Shown: positions 52,154 to 61,250, counted from the stretch's first letter. The stretch is DNA of 64,000 bases from Streptomyces sp. D2-8 (GCF_023184515.1 NZ_JAAHBP010000022.1:117826-181825); one strand, 5' to 3'. Numbers and translations are program-made. The notes: generated by a model from the letters alone, not told the origin.

Positions 52154-52207
52154 GCTGTATTTCTGGGCGTCATCGGGCGTCGTGTGACGTCGGTGAAAAC
52201 TTTCGGC

Positions 52208-52243
52208 CATGTCTTGACATGGCGATGAAACGATCCGTAGCTT
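52208..52243 (+). promoter_or_regulatory. Glucarate operon promoter with palindrome over the -35
   Basis: TTGACA (52214-52219) and TAGCTT (52238-52243) are 18 bases apart. The palindrome CATGTC-TT-GACATG (52208-52221) covers the -35 box, so a bound protein could block or recruit RNA polymerase. Confidence 0.7.
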
Positions 52244-52260
52244 GGCCGATCATTTAGATT

Positions 52261-52277
52261 CGTGAAGTGAGTTCACG
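52261..52277. promoter_or_regulatory. CGTGAA-N5-TTCACG operator candidate
   Basis: This perfect 6-base inverted repeat lies about 10 bases after the expected transcription start and 19 bases before the first gene of the operon, a repressor-like position. Confidence 0.5.
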
Positions 52278-52296
52278 GATATGAACGGAGACGCCC

Positions 52297-53646
52297 ATGC
52301 GGGATCGCCGACGCTGCATCGACTTGCGGCTCCGCCGCGCGCGCCGCCTGGCTGCCGCGCTCGCCGTCTCGGGGCTCCTGTTCGGAACGGCCGCCTGCGG
52401 CTCAGGTTCCGGCAGCGCCCGGGCCGGCGACCCGAACACCTTGGAGGTGTGGACCCGGAGCGATCCGGAGTCCGCCATGACCTACCGGCGCGTGTTCGCC
52501 GCCTTCACCAAGAAGACCGGCATCAGGATCGACTACCAGCCGGTCATGAACTTCGACCAGCAGTTGCAGAGCCGCGCGTCCACCAAGGACCTGCCGGACG
52601 TCATGATCAACGACACGGCCCTGATGGGCAGCTACCAGTCCCAGGGCCTGCTCAAGCCCATCACCCCGGCCTCGATCGCGGGCCATGACGAGATCAGCGC
52701 CACATCCTGGTCGTCCACGGTGGGCCGCGACGGCAGGCACTACGGCATCCCGTACTCCCGTCAGGCCATGACGCTGTTCGTGCGCAAGGACTGGCGCGAG
52801 AAACTCGGCCTGCCGCAGCCGAAGACGTGGCAGGACACCCTCGCCCTCGCCAAGGCCTTCGCCACCCGCGACCCGGACGGGGACGGCAGGAAGAACACGT
52901 ACGGCATGGTCGTCCCGGGCAGCGCCCAGAACGGCTACGTCGCCTGGTGGGGCGCCAGCTGGCTGTGGCAGGGCGGTGTGCGGATCCTCGACAAGGAGGG
53001 TTCCGGCTACCGGCCCGCCATGGACTCGGCGGCAGCCCTGCGCACCGTCACCTGGATGAAGAAGAACCTCTTCTGCGGCGACAACGGTGTCATCCAGCCC
53101 AGCGCCCTGACCTCCGTCACCGCGAACACCACCAACTTCCAGGACGGCAACGCCGGGATGTACCTCACCGGCCCGTACAACATCTCCACGTTCGACGAGG
53201 CGCTGGGCAAGGACACGTACGAGGTCCTGCCCGCGCCCGCGGGCCCGGCCGGGAACGACGTGCTGGCCGACGGCGAGAACGTCTACTTCGGCGCCAGGAC
53301 CGGCAAGGCGGAGCAGGAGCGGAGACTCGCCGCGTTCCTCGTCTCCCGCGAGGGCCAGGAACTCGCCATGACCGGCGACCACCAGCCCGTCGTGCGCATC
53401 CCCGTCAACTCCACGCTGGACGCCGCGAAGGTGCGCAGCGACCCGCGCTGGAGCGTGGTGCAGAAGGCCTACGAGAAGGCCTCCGTGCAGTTCCCCAACG
53501 CACCCGACTTCGCCCCGATCAAGCAGGACACCGCCGACGCGCTCAACGCGATCTTCACCTACTGCGGCAGCGACGTCCGCTCCGGCCTGAAGGAACTCAA
53601 CGACACCCTCGCCGGTGACCTCAAGGACCAGGACCTGTTGAAATGA
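52297..53646 (+). CDS. ABC sugar-type substrate-binding lipoprotein
   Basis: The 449-residue protein has a lipoprotein signal with lipobox FGTAAC and Cys34, then the family 1 extracellular solute-binding fold: LEVWTRSDPESAMTYRRVFAAFTKKTG, ASTKDLPDVMINDTALM, YGIPYSRQAMTLFVRKDW and GNAGMYLTGPYNISTFDEAL. It should capture the operon's substrate, most likely D-glucarate or a related aldarate, judged from the last two genes. It has CGGAGACG before the ATG. Its stop overlaps the permease start as ATGA. Confidence 0.93.
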   Translation: MRDRRRCIDLRLRRARRLAAALAVSGLLFGTAACGSGSGSARAGDPNTLEVWTRSDPESAMTYRRVFAAFTKKTGIRIDYQPVMNFDQQLQSRASTKDLPDVMINDTALMGSYQSQGLLKPITPASIAGHDEISATSWSSTVGRDGRHYGIPYSRQAMTLFVRKDWREKLGLPQPKTWQDTLALAKAFATRDPDGDGRKNTYGMVVPGSAQNGYVAWWGASWLWQGGVRILDKEGSGYRPAMDSAAALRTVTWMKKNLFCGDNGVIQPSALTSVTANTTNFQDGNAGMYLTGPYNISTFDEALGKDTYEVLPAPAGPAGNDVLADGENVYFGARTGKAEQERRLAAFLVSREGQELAMTGDHQPVVRIPVNSTLDAAKVRSDPRWSVVQKAYEKASVQFPNAPDFAPIKQDTADALNAIFTYCGSDVRSGLKELNDTLAGDLKDQDLLK

Positions 53647-54554
53647 CCGCGACCGCGACGACGCCCGGGCCGCGCAGAGCCCGGGCCATCGGCAAGAAGG
53701 CCGTACTGCCCTGGCTGTTCCTCGCCCCGGGGCTGCTGCTGGCCCTCGTCTTCAAGTTCCTGCCCATGGGCAAGGGCGTCTGGCTCAGCTTCTTCGACGT
53801 GCGGCCCTTCCTCGGTGACAAGTGGGTCGGCCTCGACAATTACACGCGGGTCCTGACCGACCACCGCTTCCAGGACGCCATCGGCCACACCCTGCTCCTC
53901 GGCGTCGGGATGTCCCTCGGCGGGATCGTGGTCGGCTCCGCGCTGGCGCTGCTGCTGGAGGGCCAGGCCCGCTCGCTGAAGATCATCCGTACCGCCGTGT
54001 TCCTGCCCGTCGTCACCGCCACCGCGGTGGTGGGCGAGATGTGGCGGCTGATGTACTACCCGACCTCCGACGGCCTGATCAACAGCGGACTGGGGCTGTT
54101 CGGGCTGGGGCCCGTGCCCTACCTGGACAATCCCGACACCGCGCTGTGGGCGACGATGGCCATGGGCATCTGGATGCTCGCCCCGTACAACATGGTGATC
54201 ATCCTCGCCGGACTGGCGGGCGTGGACCGCTCGTTGTACGAGGCCGCCGCGATGGACGGCGTCTCGCTGTGGCAGCGGCTGCGGCACATCACGCTGCCGG
54301 CGATCCGGCCCGCCCTCGGCATCGTCCTCACCCTCGCCGCCATCCGCGGACTGCGCGTCTTCACCGAGGTGTACGTCCTCACCGGCGGTGGTCCGGCCGG
54401 CTCCACCGACGTGTGGATGACCCGCGCCTACACCCTCGGCTTCACCCGTAACGACATCGGCGGCGCCTCGGCCGCCTCCGTGGTTCTGCTCTGCGTGACG
54501 CTGCTGCTCACCGTCACGGTCAACTACCTCCGCAAGAGGGGAGACGTGAGATGA
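53643..54554 (+). CDS. CUT1-type ABC transporter permease (first)
   Basis: The 303-residue MalF-like protein has six predicted helices and the EAA loop LYEAAAMDGVSLWQRLRHITLPAIRP, which contacts the ATPase. It overlaps both neighbours by 4 bases. The ATPase is not encoded in the operon, so the shared MsiK-type ATPase of Streptomyces probably serves. Confidence 0.95.
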   Translation: MTATATTPGPRRARAIGKKAVLPWLFLAPGLLLALVFKFLPMGKGVWLSFFDVRPFLGDKWVGLDNYTRVLTDHRFQDAIGHTLLLGVGMSLGGIVVGSALALLLEGQARSLKIIRTAVFLPVVTATAVVGEMWRLMYYPTSDGLINSGLGLFGLGPVPYLDNPDTALWATMAMGIWMLAPYNMVIILAGLAGVDRSLYEAAAMDGVSLWQRLRHITLPAIRPALGIVLTLAAIRGLRVFTEVYVLTGGGPAGSTDVWMTRAYTLGFTRNDIGGASAASVVLLCVTLLLTVTVNYLRKRGDVR

Positions 54555-55495
54555 GCGCCCCCGCCATCGATCCCGTCCGGACCCCGGTGACCGCCTCTCC
54601 CGCACGGAAGTCCGCCGGGAAGCAGCGCACCACCCCCGCCCGTTTCGACACCGCCCTCGGCTGGAGCGACCGGCCGGGACCCGCCTGGGCCCTGCGCGTC
54701 CTGCTCTGCCTGCTCGCCCTGGGCGTCTTCGCGGCACCGTTCCTGACGATCTTCTCCGGCTCCTTCAGCGAGAAGGCCAGCGGTTCGACCCTGTCCTTCC
54801 TCCCGCACCACCCGTCCTTGCTGAACTTCGACGTGGCGGGCGAGCGCGGCATCTGGGACTACTTCGGCAACTCCCTCGTCATCGCGGGCGGCGGACTGCT
54901 GCTCCAGCTCGCCGTCTGCACGCTCGCCGCGTACGCGCTGGCCCGGCACAAGTTCCGCGGGCAGGCGCTGATCCTGACCCTGTTCATGCTGACGATGATG
55001 CTCCCGGAGGAGGTCATCGCCATCCCGCTGTCCCTGGTGCTCGGTCATGTGCCCGTGGTGGGCATCGACTTGAAGGGCACGGTCTGGGGCGTGATCCTGC
55101 CGCTCGGCGCTTGGGGCTTCTCGGTGATGCTGCTGACGGAGTTCATGAAGGACATCCCCTCCGAGATCGAGGAGGCCGCCCGGATCGACGGCGTGGGCGA
55201 GCTGCGCATGCTGTGGCAGGTCGTCCTGCCGCTGTGCAAGCCCGCGCTCGGTGTCGCCGGGGTGCTCGGTTTCATCATGATCTGGGACCAGTACCTGCTG
55301 CCCCTGATCGCCGCCAAGGACCCCACCGACTACACGGTCACCGTCGCCCTGTCCATCCTGCGCACCGACCCCCAGGTCGGCTCCGGGGTGGTGCTGGCCG
55401 GTGCGGTCATCGCCCTGCTTCCCAGCCTGATCGTCTATCTGCTTCTCCAGCGCTCGCTGGTCACCGGCATCGCCGCCGGGGCCACCAAGGGCTGA
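54551..55495 (+). CDS. CUT1-type ABC transporter permease (second)
   Basis: The 314-residue MalG-like protein has a long cytoplasmic N-terminus, six helices and the EAA loop IEEAARIDGVGELRMLWQVVLPLCKPA. It completes the membrane channel with the previous permease. ATG 54551 overlaps the upstream stop as ATGA; the next gene starts 27 bases after its stop behind GAGGGAG. Confidence 0.95.
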   Translation: MSAPAIDPVRTPVTASPARKSAGKQRTTPARFDTALGWSDRPGPAWALRVLLCLLALGVFAAPFLTIFSGSFSEKASGSTLSFLPHHPSLLNFDVAGERGIWDYFGNSLVIAGGGLLLQLAVCTLAAYALARHKFRGQALILTLFMLTMMLPEEVIAIPLSLVLGHVPVVGIDLKGTVWGVILPLGAWGFSVMLLTEFMKDIPSEIEEAARIDGVGELRMLWQVVLPLCKPALGVAGVLGFIMIWDQYLLPLIAAKDPTDYTVTVALSILRTDPQVGSGVVLAGAVIALLPSLIVYLLLQRSLVTGIAAGATKG

Positions 55496-55522
55496 CCACC
55501 CACCCCCACGTTTGAGGGAGAC

Positions 55523-56431
55523 ATGAAGTTCCACGGAGTGCTGTTCTTCCCGGTCACGCCGTTCGCCGCGGACGGTTCACTGGACGAGGAGCGCCTGGCC
55601 CAGCACATCGAGTCGGGCGTCACCGCGGGCGCGGGAGGCGTGTTCGTCGCCTGCGGCACCGGCGAGTTCCACGCCCTGTCGACGGAGGAGATCGAACGGG
55701 CCACCCGGGTCGCCGTGCGGACCACGGCCGGACGTGTGCCGGTTCTCGCGGCGGCCGGCGGCCCCACGCCGGTCGCCCGTGACCAGGCCGCCCGCGTCCA
55801 ACGCGCCGGCGCCGACGGCATCCTGCTGCTGCCGCCCTACCTCGTCAGCGCCCCGCAGCCGGGGCTCGTGCGGTACGTCGAGGAGGTCACCGCGGCCACG
55901 GACCTGCCCGTTGTCTTCTACCAGCGGGGCACCGCCCGGCTCACCGCGGAGACGGCCGCCCGGATCGCCGCCCTGCCCGGGGTGGTCGGCCTCAAGGACG
56001 GCATCGGGGACATCGAGCGGATGCACCGCATCGTCCGCGCGGTGCGTGCCGTGCCGGGCACGGAGGACTTCCAGTTCTTCAACGGCCTGCCCACCGCCGA
56101 GATGACCGCGCCCGCCTACCAGGGCGTCGGTGTCGAGCTGTACTCCTCGGCGGTGTTCGCCTTCGCCCCGGAGATCGCCCTGGCCTTCCACCGGGCGCTC
56201 GCCGAGGACGACGACACCCTGGTCTCCCGGCTCCTCGACGAGTTCTACGGCCCGCTGGTCGCCCTGCGTGACGAGGTCCCCGGGTACGCCGTGTCGCTCG
56301 TCAAGGCCGGAGTGACCCTGCGCGGCCTGGATGTGGGCGGGGTGCGGGCGCCGCTGCTCGATCCGACGCCGGAGCACATCGCCCGGCTCTCCAAGTTGCT
56401 CGACCACGGACTGGAGGTGGCCGGCGCATGA
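55523..56431 (+). CDS. kdgD: 5-dehydro-4-deoxyglucarate dehydratase
   Basis: The 302-residue DHDPS-family aldolase-fold enzyme decarboxylates and dehydrates 5-keto-4-deoxyglucarate to 2-oxoglutarate semialdehyde. It begins MKFHGVLFFPVTPF, has CGTGEFHALSTEE near residue 44, VFYQRG near 133 with the catalytic Tyr, and VGLKDGIGD with the Schiff-base Lys158. The GDGIGD variant after Lys is the KdgD signature. It overlaps glucarate dehydratase by 4 bases. Confidence 0.93.
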   Translation: MKFHGVLFFPVTPFAADGSLDEERLAQHIESGVTAGAGGVFVACGTGEFHALSTEEIERATRVAVRTTAGRVPVLAAAGGPTPVARDQAARVQRAGADGILLLPPYLVSAPQPGLVRYVEEVTAATDLPVVFYQRGTARLTAETAARIAALPGVVGLKDGIGDIERMHRIVRAVRAVPGTEDFQFFNGLPTAEMTAPAYQGVGVELYSSAVFAFAPEIALAFHRALAEDDDTLVSRLLDEFYGPLVALRDEVPGYAVSLVKAGVTLRGLDVGGVRAPLLDPTPEHIARLSKLLDHGLEVAGA

Positions 56432-57678
56432 GCTCCAGCCGTATCCGTGAGCTGATCGTCACCCCGATCGCCTTCGGCGACCCGCCGCTGCTCAACTCCA
56501 ACGGCGTGCACGAGCCGCTGGCCCTGCGGATCATCCTCCAACTGGTTCTGGAGGACGGCACGGTGGGACTCGGCGAGTCGCCGGGCGGAGCGGCCCGCCT
56601 GGAGCGGCTGCACGCCGCCGCGAAGGTCGTCGTCGGCATGGACGTCTTCGACACCACCGCGGTGGCCGCCGCGATCGACGCGGCCCTGCTGCCGACCGTG
56701 CCCAGCTCCCACGAGCGCGGCTGGACCACCTCGGCGGTGGAGGTGGCCTGTCTGGACGCGCAGGGCAAGCTGCTCGGCCGTCCGGTCAGCGACCTGCTGG
56801 GCGGCACGGTCCGCGACAGCGTGCCGTTCGCCGCGTACCTCTTCTACAAGTGGGCCGAGCACCCCGCCCTCGACGGCCGCCCGGCCGTCACCGACGACTG
56901 GGGCGAGGCCCTCGACCCGGCCGGGATCGTCGAGCAGGCCCGGCTGATGCAGGCGCGCTACGGCTTCAGGTCGTTCAAGCTCAAGGGCGGTGTCTTCCCG
57001 CCCGACGAGGAGATCGCCGCGATGCGGGCCCTGGCCGAGGCCTTCCCCGGGCAGCCGCTGCGGCTGGACCCGAACGTGGCCTGGACGGTCGAGACGTCCC
57101 AGTACGTGGCCCGTGAACTCGGCGGTGTCCTGGAGTACTTGGAGGACCCGACCAAGGGCATCCCCGGGATGGCGGAGGTGGCCAAGGACTCCCCCATGCC
57201 GCTCGCGACCAACATGTGCGTGATCGCCTGGGAGCATCTGAAGCCGGCCGTCGAGCAGAACGCCGTCCAGGTCCTGCTCACCGACCACCACTACTGGGGC
57301 GGACTGCGCCGCACCCGTGAACTGGCCGCCGTGTGCGAGGCGTTCGGGCTCGCCCTGTCGATGCACTCCAACTCGCACCTGGGCATCAGCCTGGCCGCGA
57401 TGACCCATGTCGCCGCGGCCATCCCGAACCTCGACCACTCCTGCGACACGCACTACCCGTGGAACTCCGCGGACGACGTGATCGTCCCCGGCGTGCTGGA
57501 GCTGCGCGACGGCGAGGTGAAGGTGCCCACCGGGCCGGGGCTGGGTGTGGAGCTCGACCACGACCAGCTGGAGCGACTGCACCGGCGGTACGTCGACTCG
57601 GGCATGCGCAGCCGGGACGACACCGGCTACATGCAGCGGTTCCAGCCGGAGTACGAGCTGAGGCTGCCCCGCTGGTGA
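56428..57678 (+). CDS. gudD: Glucarate dehydratase-like enolase-superfamily enzyme
   Basis: The 416-residue protein dehydrates D-glucarate to 5-keto-4-deoxyglucarate. It has the family start VTPIAFGDPPLLNSNGVHEP, K184-L-K186 as the first catalytic base motif, LRLDPNVAW and EYLEDP metal ligands, and the His of MHSNSHLGISLAAMTH. The closing sequence around HRRYVDSG and DTGYMQRF matches GudD. It starts inside the KdgD stop. The oxoglutarate semialdehyde dehydrogenase step is not encoded here. A galactarate or idarate substrate is possible. Confidence 0.93.
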   Translation: MSSSRIRELIVTPIAFGDPPLLNSNGVHEPLALRIILQLVLEDGTVGLGESPGGAARLERLHAAAKVVVGMDVFDTTAVAAAIDAALLPTVPSSHERGWTTSAVEVACLDAQGKLLGRPVSDLLGGTVRDSVPFAAYLFYKWAEHPALDGRPAVTDDWGEALDPAGIVEQARLMQARYGFRSFKLKGGVFPPDEEIAAMRALAEAFPGQPLRLDPNVAWTVETSQYVARELGGVLEYLEDPTKGIPGMAEVAKDSPMPLATNMCVIAWEHLKPAVEQNAVQVLLTDHHYWGGLRRTRELAAVCEAFGLALSMHSNSHLGISLAAMTHVAAAIPNLDHSCDTHYPWNSADDVIVPGVLELRDGEVKVPTGPGLGVELDHDQLERLHRRYVDSGMRSRDDTGYMQRFQPEYELRLPRW

Positions 57679-57683
57679 CCTCC

Positions 57684-57711
57684 GTGCGCCCCTCCCCGGG
57701 GAGGGGCGCAC
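57684..57711. terminator. Perfect 28-base palindromic terminator of the glucarate operon
   Basis: GTGCGCCCCTCCCC is followed directly by its complement. It separates the operon from the convergent decayed gene. Confidence 0.9.
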
Positions 57712-57716
57712 ACCCT

Positions 57717-58700
57717 CACTTAACGGACTTGGGCACCTTCAGCCGATCCCAGCTGACCTTGCCGGGGATGCCGTCGGCGTCCTTGCCGGAGAAGCCCTGC
57801 TTGTGCTGCCACAGCGCGTAGGACCGGCGGTCGGCCTCGCTCCAGGCGGGGCTGGGCCCCTCCTCGTAACGGCTGCACCCTCGCGACCAGGCGGCGTACA
57901 GCTGGTTCTCCGGCCGCGGTAGCGGGCGTCGGGCTTGACCGGGCAGGGGGCCTCGTCGGCGTGGTCGGGTCGCTCGCTGCGCGCGGCGAGCCGGGCCGAC
58001 GGGGCCGGCTGGCGCTGCGCCCTGCGGGTGAAGGCGTCCCGGGACGGTCTCCTTGGACGGGCCGGTCTCCTCGATCTCCAGCGCGGCGGTGGACAGCGGC
58101 AGTACCTGCCGGACGACCTTCACGCGGGCTGCCGTCTCGGGCATGGCCGCGCCGAGGGCGACCTCGCGCAGCGCCGGGTCCTCGGCTGCGCCGATCGAGC
58201 GCTCCCACACGTTCAGGTAGTCGACGAACGGCGTCTGGGCGAGCGAGGGCAGCCGGTCGCCGGGCTTCTCCGGGTCGCGGTGGCCGTCGGGCTGGTCCCA
58301 GTAGGTCCACTGTGCGGGCGGCTCCGGCGCGGACGGCAGCAGCTTGCGCCCGCTGCCGGCGCCTTCCCCGAAGACGAACAGCAGCTGGTCGCCGGTCTGG
58401 AGAGAGCCCGGTGCCCTCGACGAACGGCTCGGAGCGCTTGTCGAGGTCCTGCGGGGTGACGAGCGAGGGACGGCGGCGGCGGACCTTCAGTTCATTGAAG
58501 TCCCAGCGGGCCGTCAGGCCCTCGAAGGTCAGCGACTCCTCGTCGGCGGACGGGGGCACGCTGTGGCTGCGCGCACCGCGCGGGATCAGCACGTTCTGGG
58601 CCTCGGCGCGCGGGGCGCGTCGTCGGGGTGGCATGGACGCGCACGAAGTTGATCGCAGCCTTACGGGACGCATCCTTCGAGTGCCCTCTTTCGACCGGGA
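57717..58700 (-). pseudogene. Decayed DUF6519-like tail/injection gene fused to a peptidoglycan-binding remnant
   Basis: Family pieces appear in changing frames: INFVRVHA near 58650, ARSHSVPPSADEESLTFEGL and PQDLDKRSEPFVEGT (58580-58410), then TGDQLLFVFGEGAG to YLNVWERSIGAAEDPALREVALG (58400-58150), then PVKPDARYRG and, shifted again, ENQLY near 57900. This resembles DUF6519 proteins of contractile tail-like clusters, which read ARYRGxENQLY. Directly after ENQLY comes SRYEEGPSPAWSEADRRSY to KDADGIPGKVSWDRLKVP, the end of a peptidoglycan-binding domain. At least three frameshifts and one foreign junction make it nonfunctional. Confidence 0.75.
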
Positions 58701-58742
58701 CATGCCCGCCCCAAACGCCAGGCCGCGCCACCCCTTCCGGCC

Positions 58743-58758
58743 CGTAGAAGTATCTACG
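58743..58758. promoter_or_regulatory. CGTAGA-N4-TCTACG palindrome
   Basis: This perfect inverted repeat ends 3 bases before the ATG at 58762. It could be a regulator site over a leaderless start, or the true start is the later ATG at 58855. Confidence 0.5.
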
Positions 58759-58761
58759 AGC

Positions 58762-59343
58762 ATGGCTACGGCCGGGCGGCACGCGGAACCCCGCGGGTCA
58801 CCGGCCCGTTCCAGCGCGCCGACCGCGGCGCCGCCGACTGTGCCTGGGGTGGACATGCAGAGCGTCATGTGGAAGCAAGCCGTCGAGTGGCTCGCCGCGG
58901 CCGCCACGGACCCCCAGGAGTGCAAGCGGGAGTGGGACTACGGCGCGGGCACGATGCTCGTGGAGGCCGGCCGCTACTGGGACGTGCTCAGCGTCCCCGA
59001 CCGGCTGGGCCTGCTCGCGCTGGACATCCTGTGGCGCGACCCGCTGAAGGTGCCCGGCCCCACCCTGGTCGACTGCGCGGCCCGCAGAGTGGGGTTCTTC
59101 CTGCCTCCCGATCCGGTCAGTGAGTGGGTCGGCTTCGGCGTGCGGCACGTCGGCCGGGGCTCCTGGGTCGCCGTGCCGCCGCCCTACAGGCCGGCCGGCC
59201 GCCTGGAGTGGCTCGTCCCGCCGGACGGAACCGGCAGTCTGCACATCCCCGGCACGCTCGAAACGGCGCTGCGCGAGGCCAGCCGGACCCTCGCCGTGCT
59301 GGCGCCGGTCAGCGCGGAGCCGGTGGTGATGGACGGTTGGTGA
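58762..59343 (+). CDS. Uncharacterised Streptomyces protein
   Basis: The 193-residue protein reads WLAAAATDPQECKREWDYGAGTMLVEAGRYWDVLSVP, VGFFLPPDPVSEWVGFGVRHVGRGSWVAVPPP and RLEWLVPPDGTGSLHIPGTLETALREA. This resembles a Streptomyces family seen near or related to bifunctional primase/polymerase N-terminal proteins, but I cannot name its function. There is no membrane segment. The start may be ATG 58762 or 58855 (MQSVMWKQ). It overlaps the next, convergent gene by 35 bases. Confidence 0.7.
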   Translation: MATAGRHAEPRGSPARSSAPTAAPPTVPGVDMQSVMWKQAVEWLAAAATDPQECKREWDYGAGTMLVEAGRYWDVLSVPDRLGLLALDILWRDPLKVPGPTLVDCAARRVGFFLPPDPVSEWVGFGVRHVGRGSWVAVPPPYRPAGRLEWLVPPDGTGSLHIPGTLETALREASRTLAVLAPVSAEPVVMDGW

Positions 59344-59728
59344 AGCGGGCGCCGGAAGCGGGCGCCGACGTCCCCGGGTGGCGGCCGGAGGCAGGGCGGG
59401 TGCCGGCGGGCGCGGCCGGGCCCGGGTGCCGGCCGACGGCCGGGTGAGGGGCGGCAGCCGGGTGAGGGGCGGCGGGGACGACCGGACCCATGTGCCGGCC
59501 GGCCGCCCACGAGGTGACGGCGGTCCAGGTCTCGCTCTCGGCCGGCGCGGCGAAGGAGACCCACTGGCCGTCCCGGTGCTCCGGGACCGTGTTCCCCCGG
59601 GCTTCCCACTCGGCGACCAGGGCCGCGTAGATCGGCGGATGTCCCGCGTATCCGCTGGTGAGTTCGGCGTACGAGCGGGGCGCGGCGTCGTTCCCCGGAA
59701 GGCGCCGCGCCGTCTCCGTGCTGTCCAT
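59309..59728 (-). CDS. Small hypothetical protein with His/Pro/Ala-rich tail
   Basis: The 139-residue ORF begins MDSTETARRLPGNDAAPRSYAEL and has a compact front part (GHPPIYAALVAEWEARGNTVPEHRDGQWVSF), then a repetitive tail with PHPAAAPHPAVGRHPG. The tail overlaps the end of the preceding convergent gene. The ATG has no clear ribosome binding site. I do not recognise the family; coding is likely but not certain. Confidence 0.5.
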   Translation of the reverse strand: MDSTETARRLPGNDAAPRSYAELTSGYAGHPPIYAALVAEWEARGNTVPEHRDGQWVSFAAPAESETWTAVTSWAAGRHMGPVVPAAPHPAAAPHPAVGRHPGPAAPAGTRPASGRHPGTSAPASGARFTNRPSPPAPR

Positions 59729-60026
59729 GCCTGGGAAACGCGCCGCCGCACACCGTTGGTACGCGGGGCGGACCCCGTCCGTCGGGTCGAGTGAACCCGT
59801 CACCCGTACGGCGGCACGCGGACACCGGACAAACATCCAGTCAGGCGGTCGCCCGTTCAGAGCGGGGGGCGGTTCCAGGCCACATGTCTCTTCCAGGCCG
59901 GCCGGTGGCCCCGGCCGGCTCATGCGGAACATCGCTCCCGGGTCTGACGGAATTCTCGACCGGGGCAGGCGCATCCGGTAACACTGACCTCACGCCCAGA
60001 ATCCGGTACGACGGCAGGGAGAGGCC

Positions 60027-61250
60027 ATGTCACAGCGCCCTGACCTCCGGCAGCGCAGGGCCGTGCTGGAGCACGAGTGGTCCCGCTGGGTGCCGCGGCT
60101 GAGCGTCCCGGGCACGCGGCCCGGCGGCACCGCGACACTGCGCCACGAGGTGACCGAGTCCTGGGCCCGTTCGCTCGGCAGTGTGGACCCGGGCCGGGAC
60201 AGCGCCCCGGTCACCGACGGCGGCCGGGTGCACCAGCGCTGGACGTCCTCACCGCTGTACCGGCCGGTCTCCGCTCTCGCCGAGGAGCTGCACAGCATCG
60301 CCGAGGACGCCGGGTTCGTCACGGCGGTCACCGACGAGTCCGGCACCATTCTGTGGACCTGCGGCGGCCCGACCATGCGCCGCCGGGCCGAGCAGGTCAA
60401 CTTCGCGCCGGGCGGCCGCTGGGACGAGCAGGCCATGGGCACCAACGCGCTGTCCCTCGCCCTGCGCACCGGCCGCCCCAGCTCCGTCTTCTCCGCGGAA
60501 CATCTGGTGTCGGCCCTGCACGGCTGGGTCTGCTACTGCGCCCCGGTGCACAGCCGGGACGGCCGCGTCCTCGGCGTACTGGACCTGTCCACCACCTGGG
60601 ACCGCTCGCACCCCTTGGCCATGTCCACCGTCCGCACACTGGTGTCGACGATCGAGGCCCGCCTGACCACGGAGGCGCCTCGCCCGGCCCGGCTGCGGCT
60701 CACGTGCCTGGGCTCCGAACAAGCCGTGCACGAGGGACAGCCGCTCCCTCTGCGCCCACGCCAGCTGGAGATCCTCACCCTCCTCGCACTCGAACCCGAA
60801 GGCTTCTCCCCGGAACGGCTGCGCGCAGCCCTGTACGGCGACCGGCCGGTCACCTCCTCCACCTTCAAGGCGGAGATCTCCCATCTGCGCCGGGCGCTGG
60901 GCGGCGCGATTTCCCCCCGCCACTACGCCCTCACCGCCCCGGTGTCCTGCGACGCCGCCGACGTCCTGCGCGCACTCGAGCAGGGCGACACGGACACCGC
61001 TGTGCGCCGCTACGGCGGCCCGCTCCTGCCCCGCTCCGAGGCCCCCGGCATCGAGGAGTGGCGCACCCGCCTCGAAGTGGCGGTACGCGAGGCCGTGCTG
61101 GCCAGCACCCGCCCGGAGCACGCCCTGCGCTACGGCGAACGGGCCCCCTACGACGCGGAGATCCACGAGCACGCGCTGCGGCTGCTCGGCCCGGACGACA
61201 CGCGCCGCGCAATCGCGGCGGGCCGGCTGACGACGGCCCTGCGCGACTGA
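60027..61250 (+). CDS. GAF-domain transcriptional regulator of the aldehyde dehydrogenase
   Basis: The 407-residue protein has an AcoR-like front: ESWARSLGSVDP near 48, a GAF domain with AVTDESGTILWTCGGP, WDEQAMGTNALSLALRTGRP and HLVSALHGWVCYCAPVHSRDGRVLGVLDL. Unlike sigma-54 activators it has no AAA domain; the C-terminus is a winged helix (LPLRPRQLEILTLLALEPEGFSPERLRAALYGDRPVTSSTFKAEISHLRRAL). It lies upstream of an aldehyde dehydrogenase on the same strand and probably activates it. The ATG follows GGGAGAGG. Confidence 0.9.
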   Translation: MSQRPDLRQRRAVLEHEWSRWVPRLSVPGTRPGGTATLRHEVTESWARSLGSVDPGRDSAPVTDGGRVHQRWTSSPLYRPVSALAEELHSIAEDAGFVTAVTDESGTILWTCGGPTMRRRAEQVNFAPGGRWDEQAMGTNALSLALRTGRPSSVFSAEHLVSALHGWVCYCAPVHSRDGRVLGVLDLSTTWDRSHPLAMSTVRTLVSTIEARLTTEAPRPARLRLTCLGSEQAVHEGQPLPLRPRQLEILTLLALEPEGFSPERLRAALYGDRPVTSSTFKAEISHLRRALGGAISPRHYALTAPVSCDAADVLRALEQGDTDTAVRRYGGPLLPRSEAPGIEEWRTRLEVAVREAVLASTRPEHALRYGERAPYDAEIHEHALRLLGPDDTRRAIAAGRLTTALRD

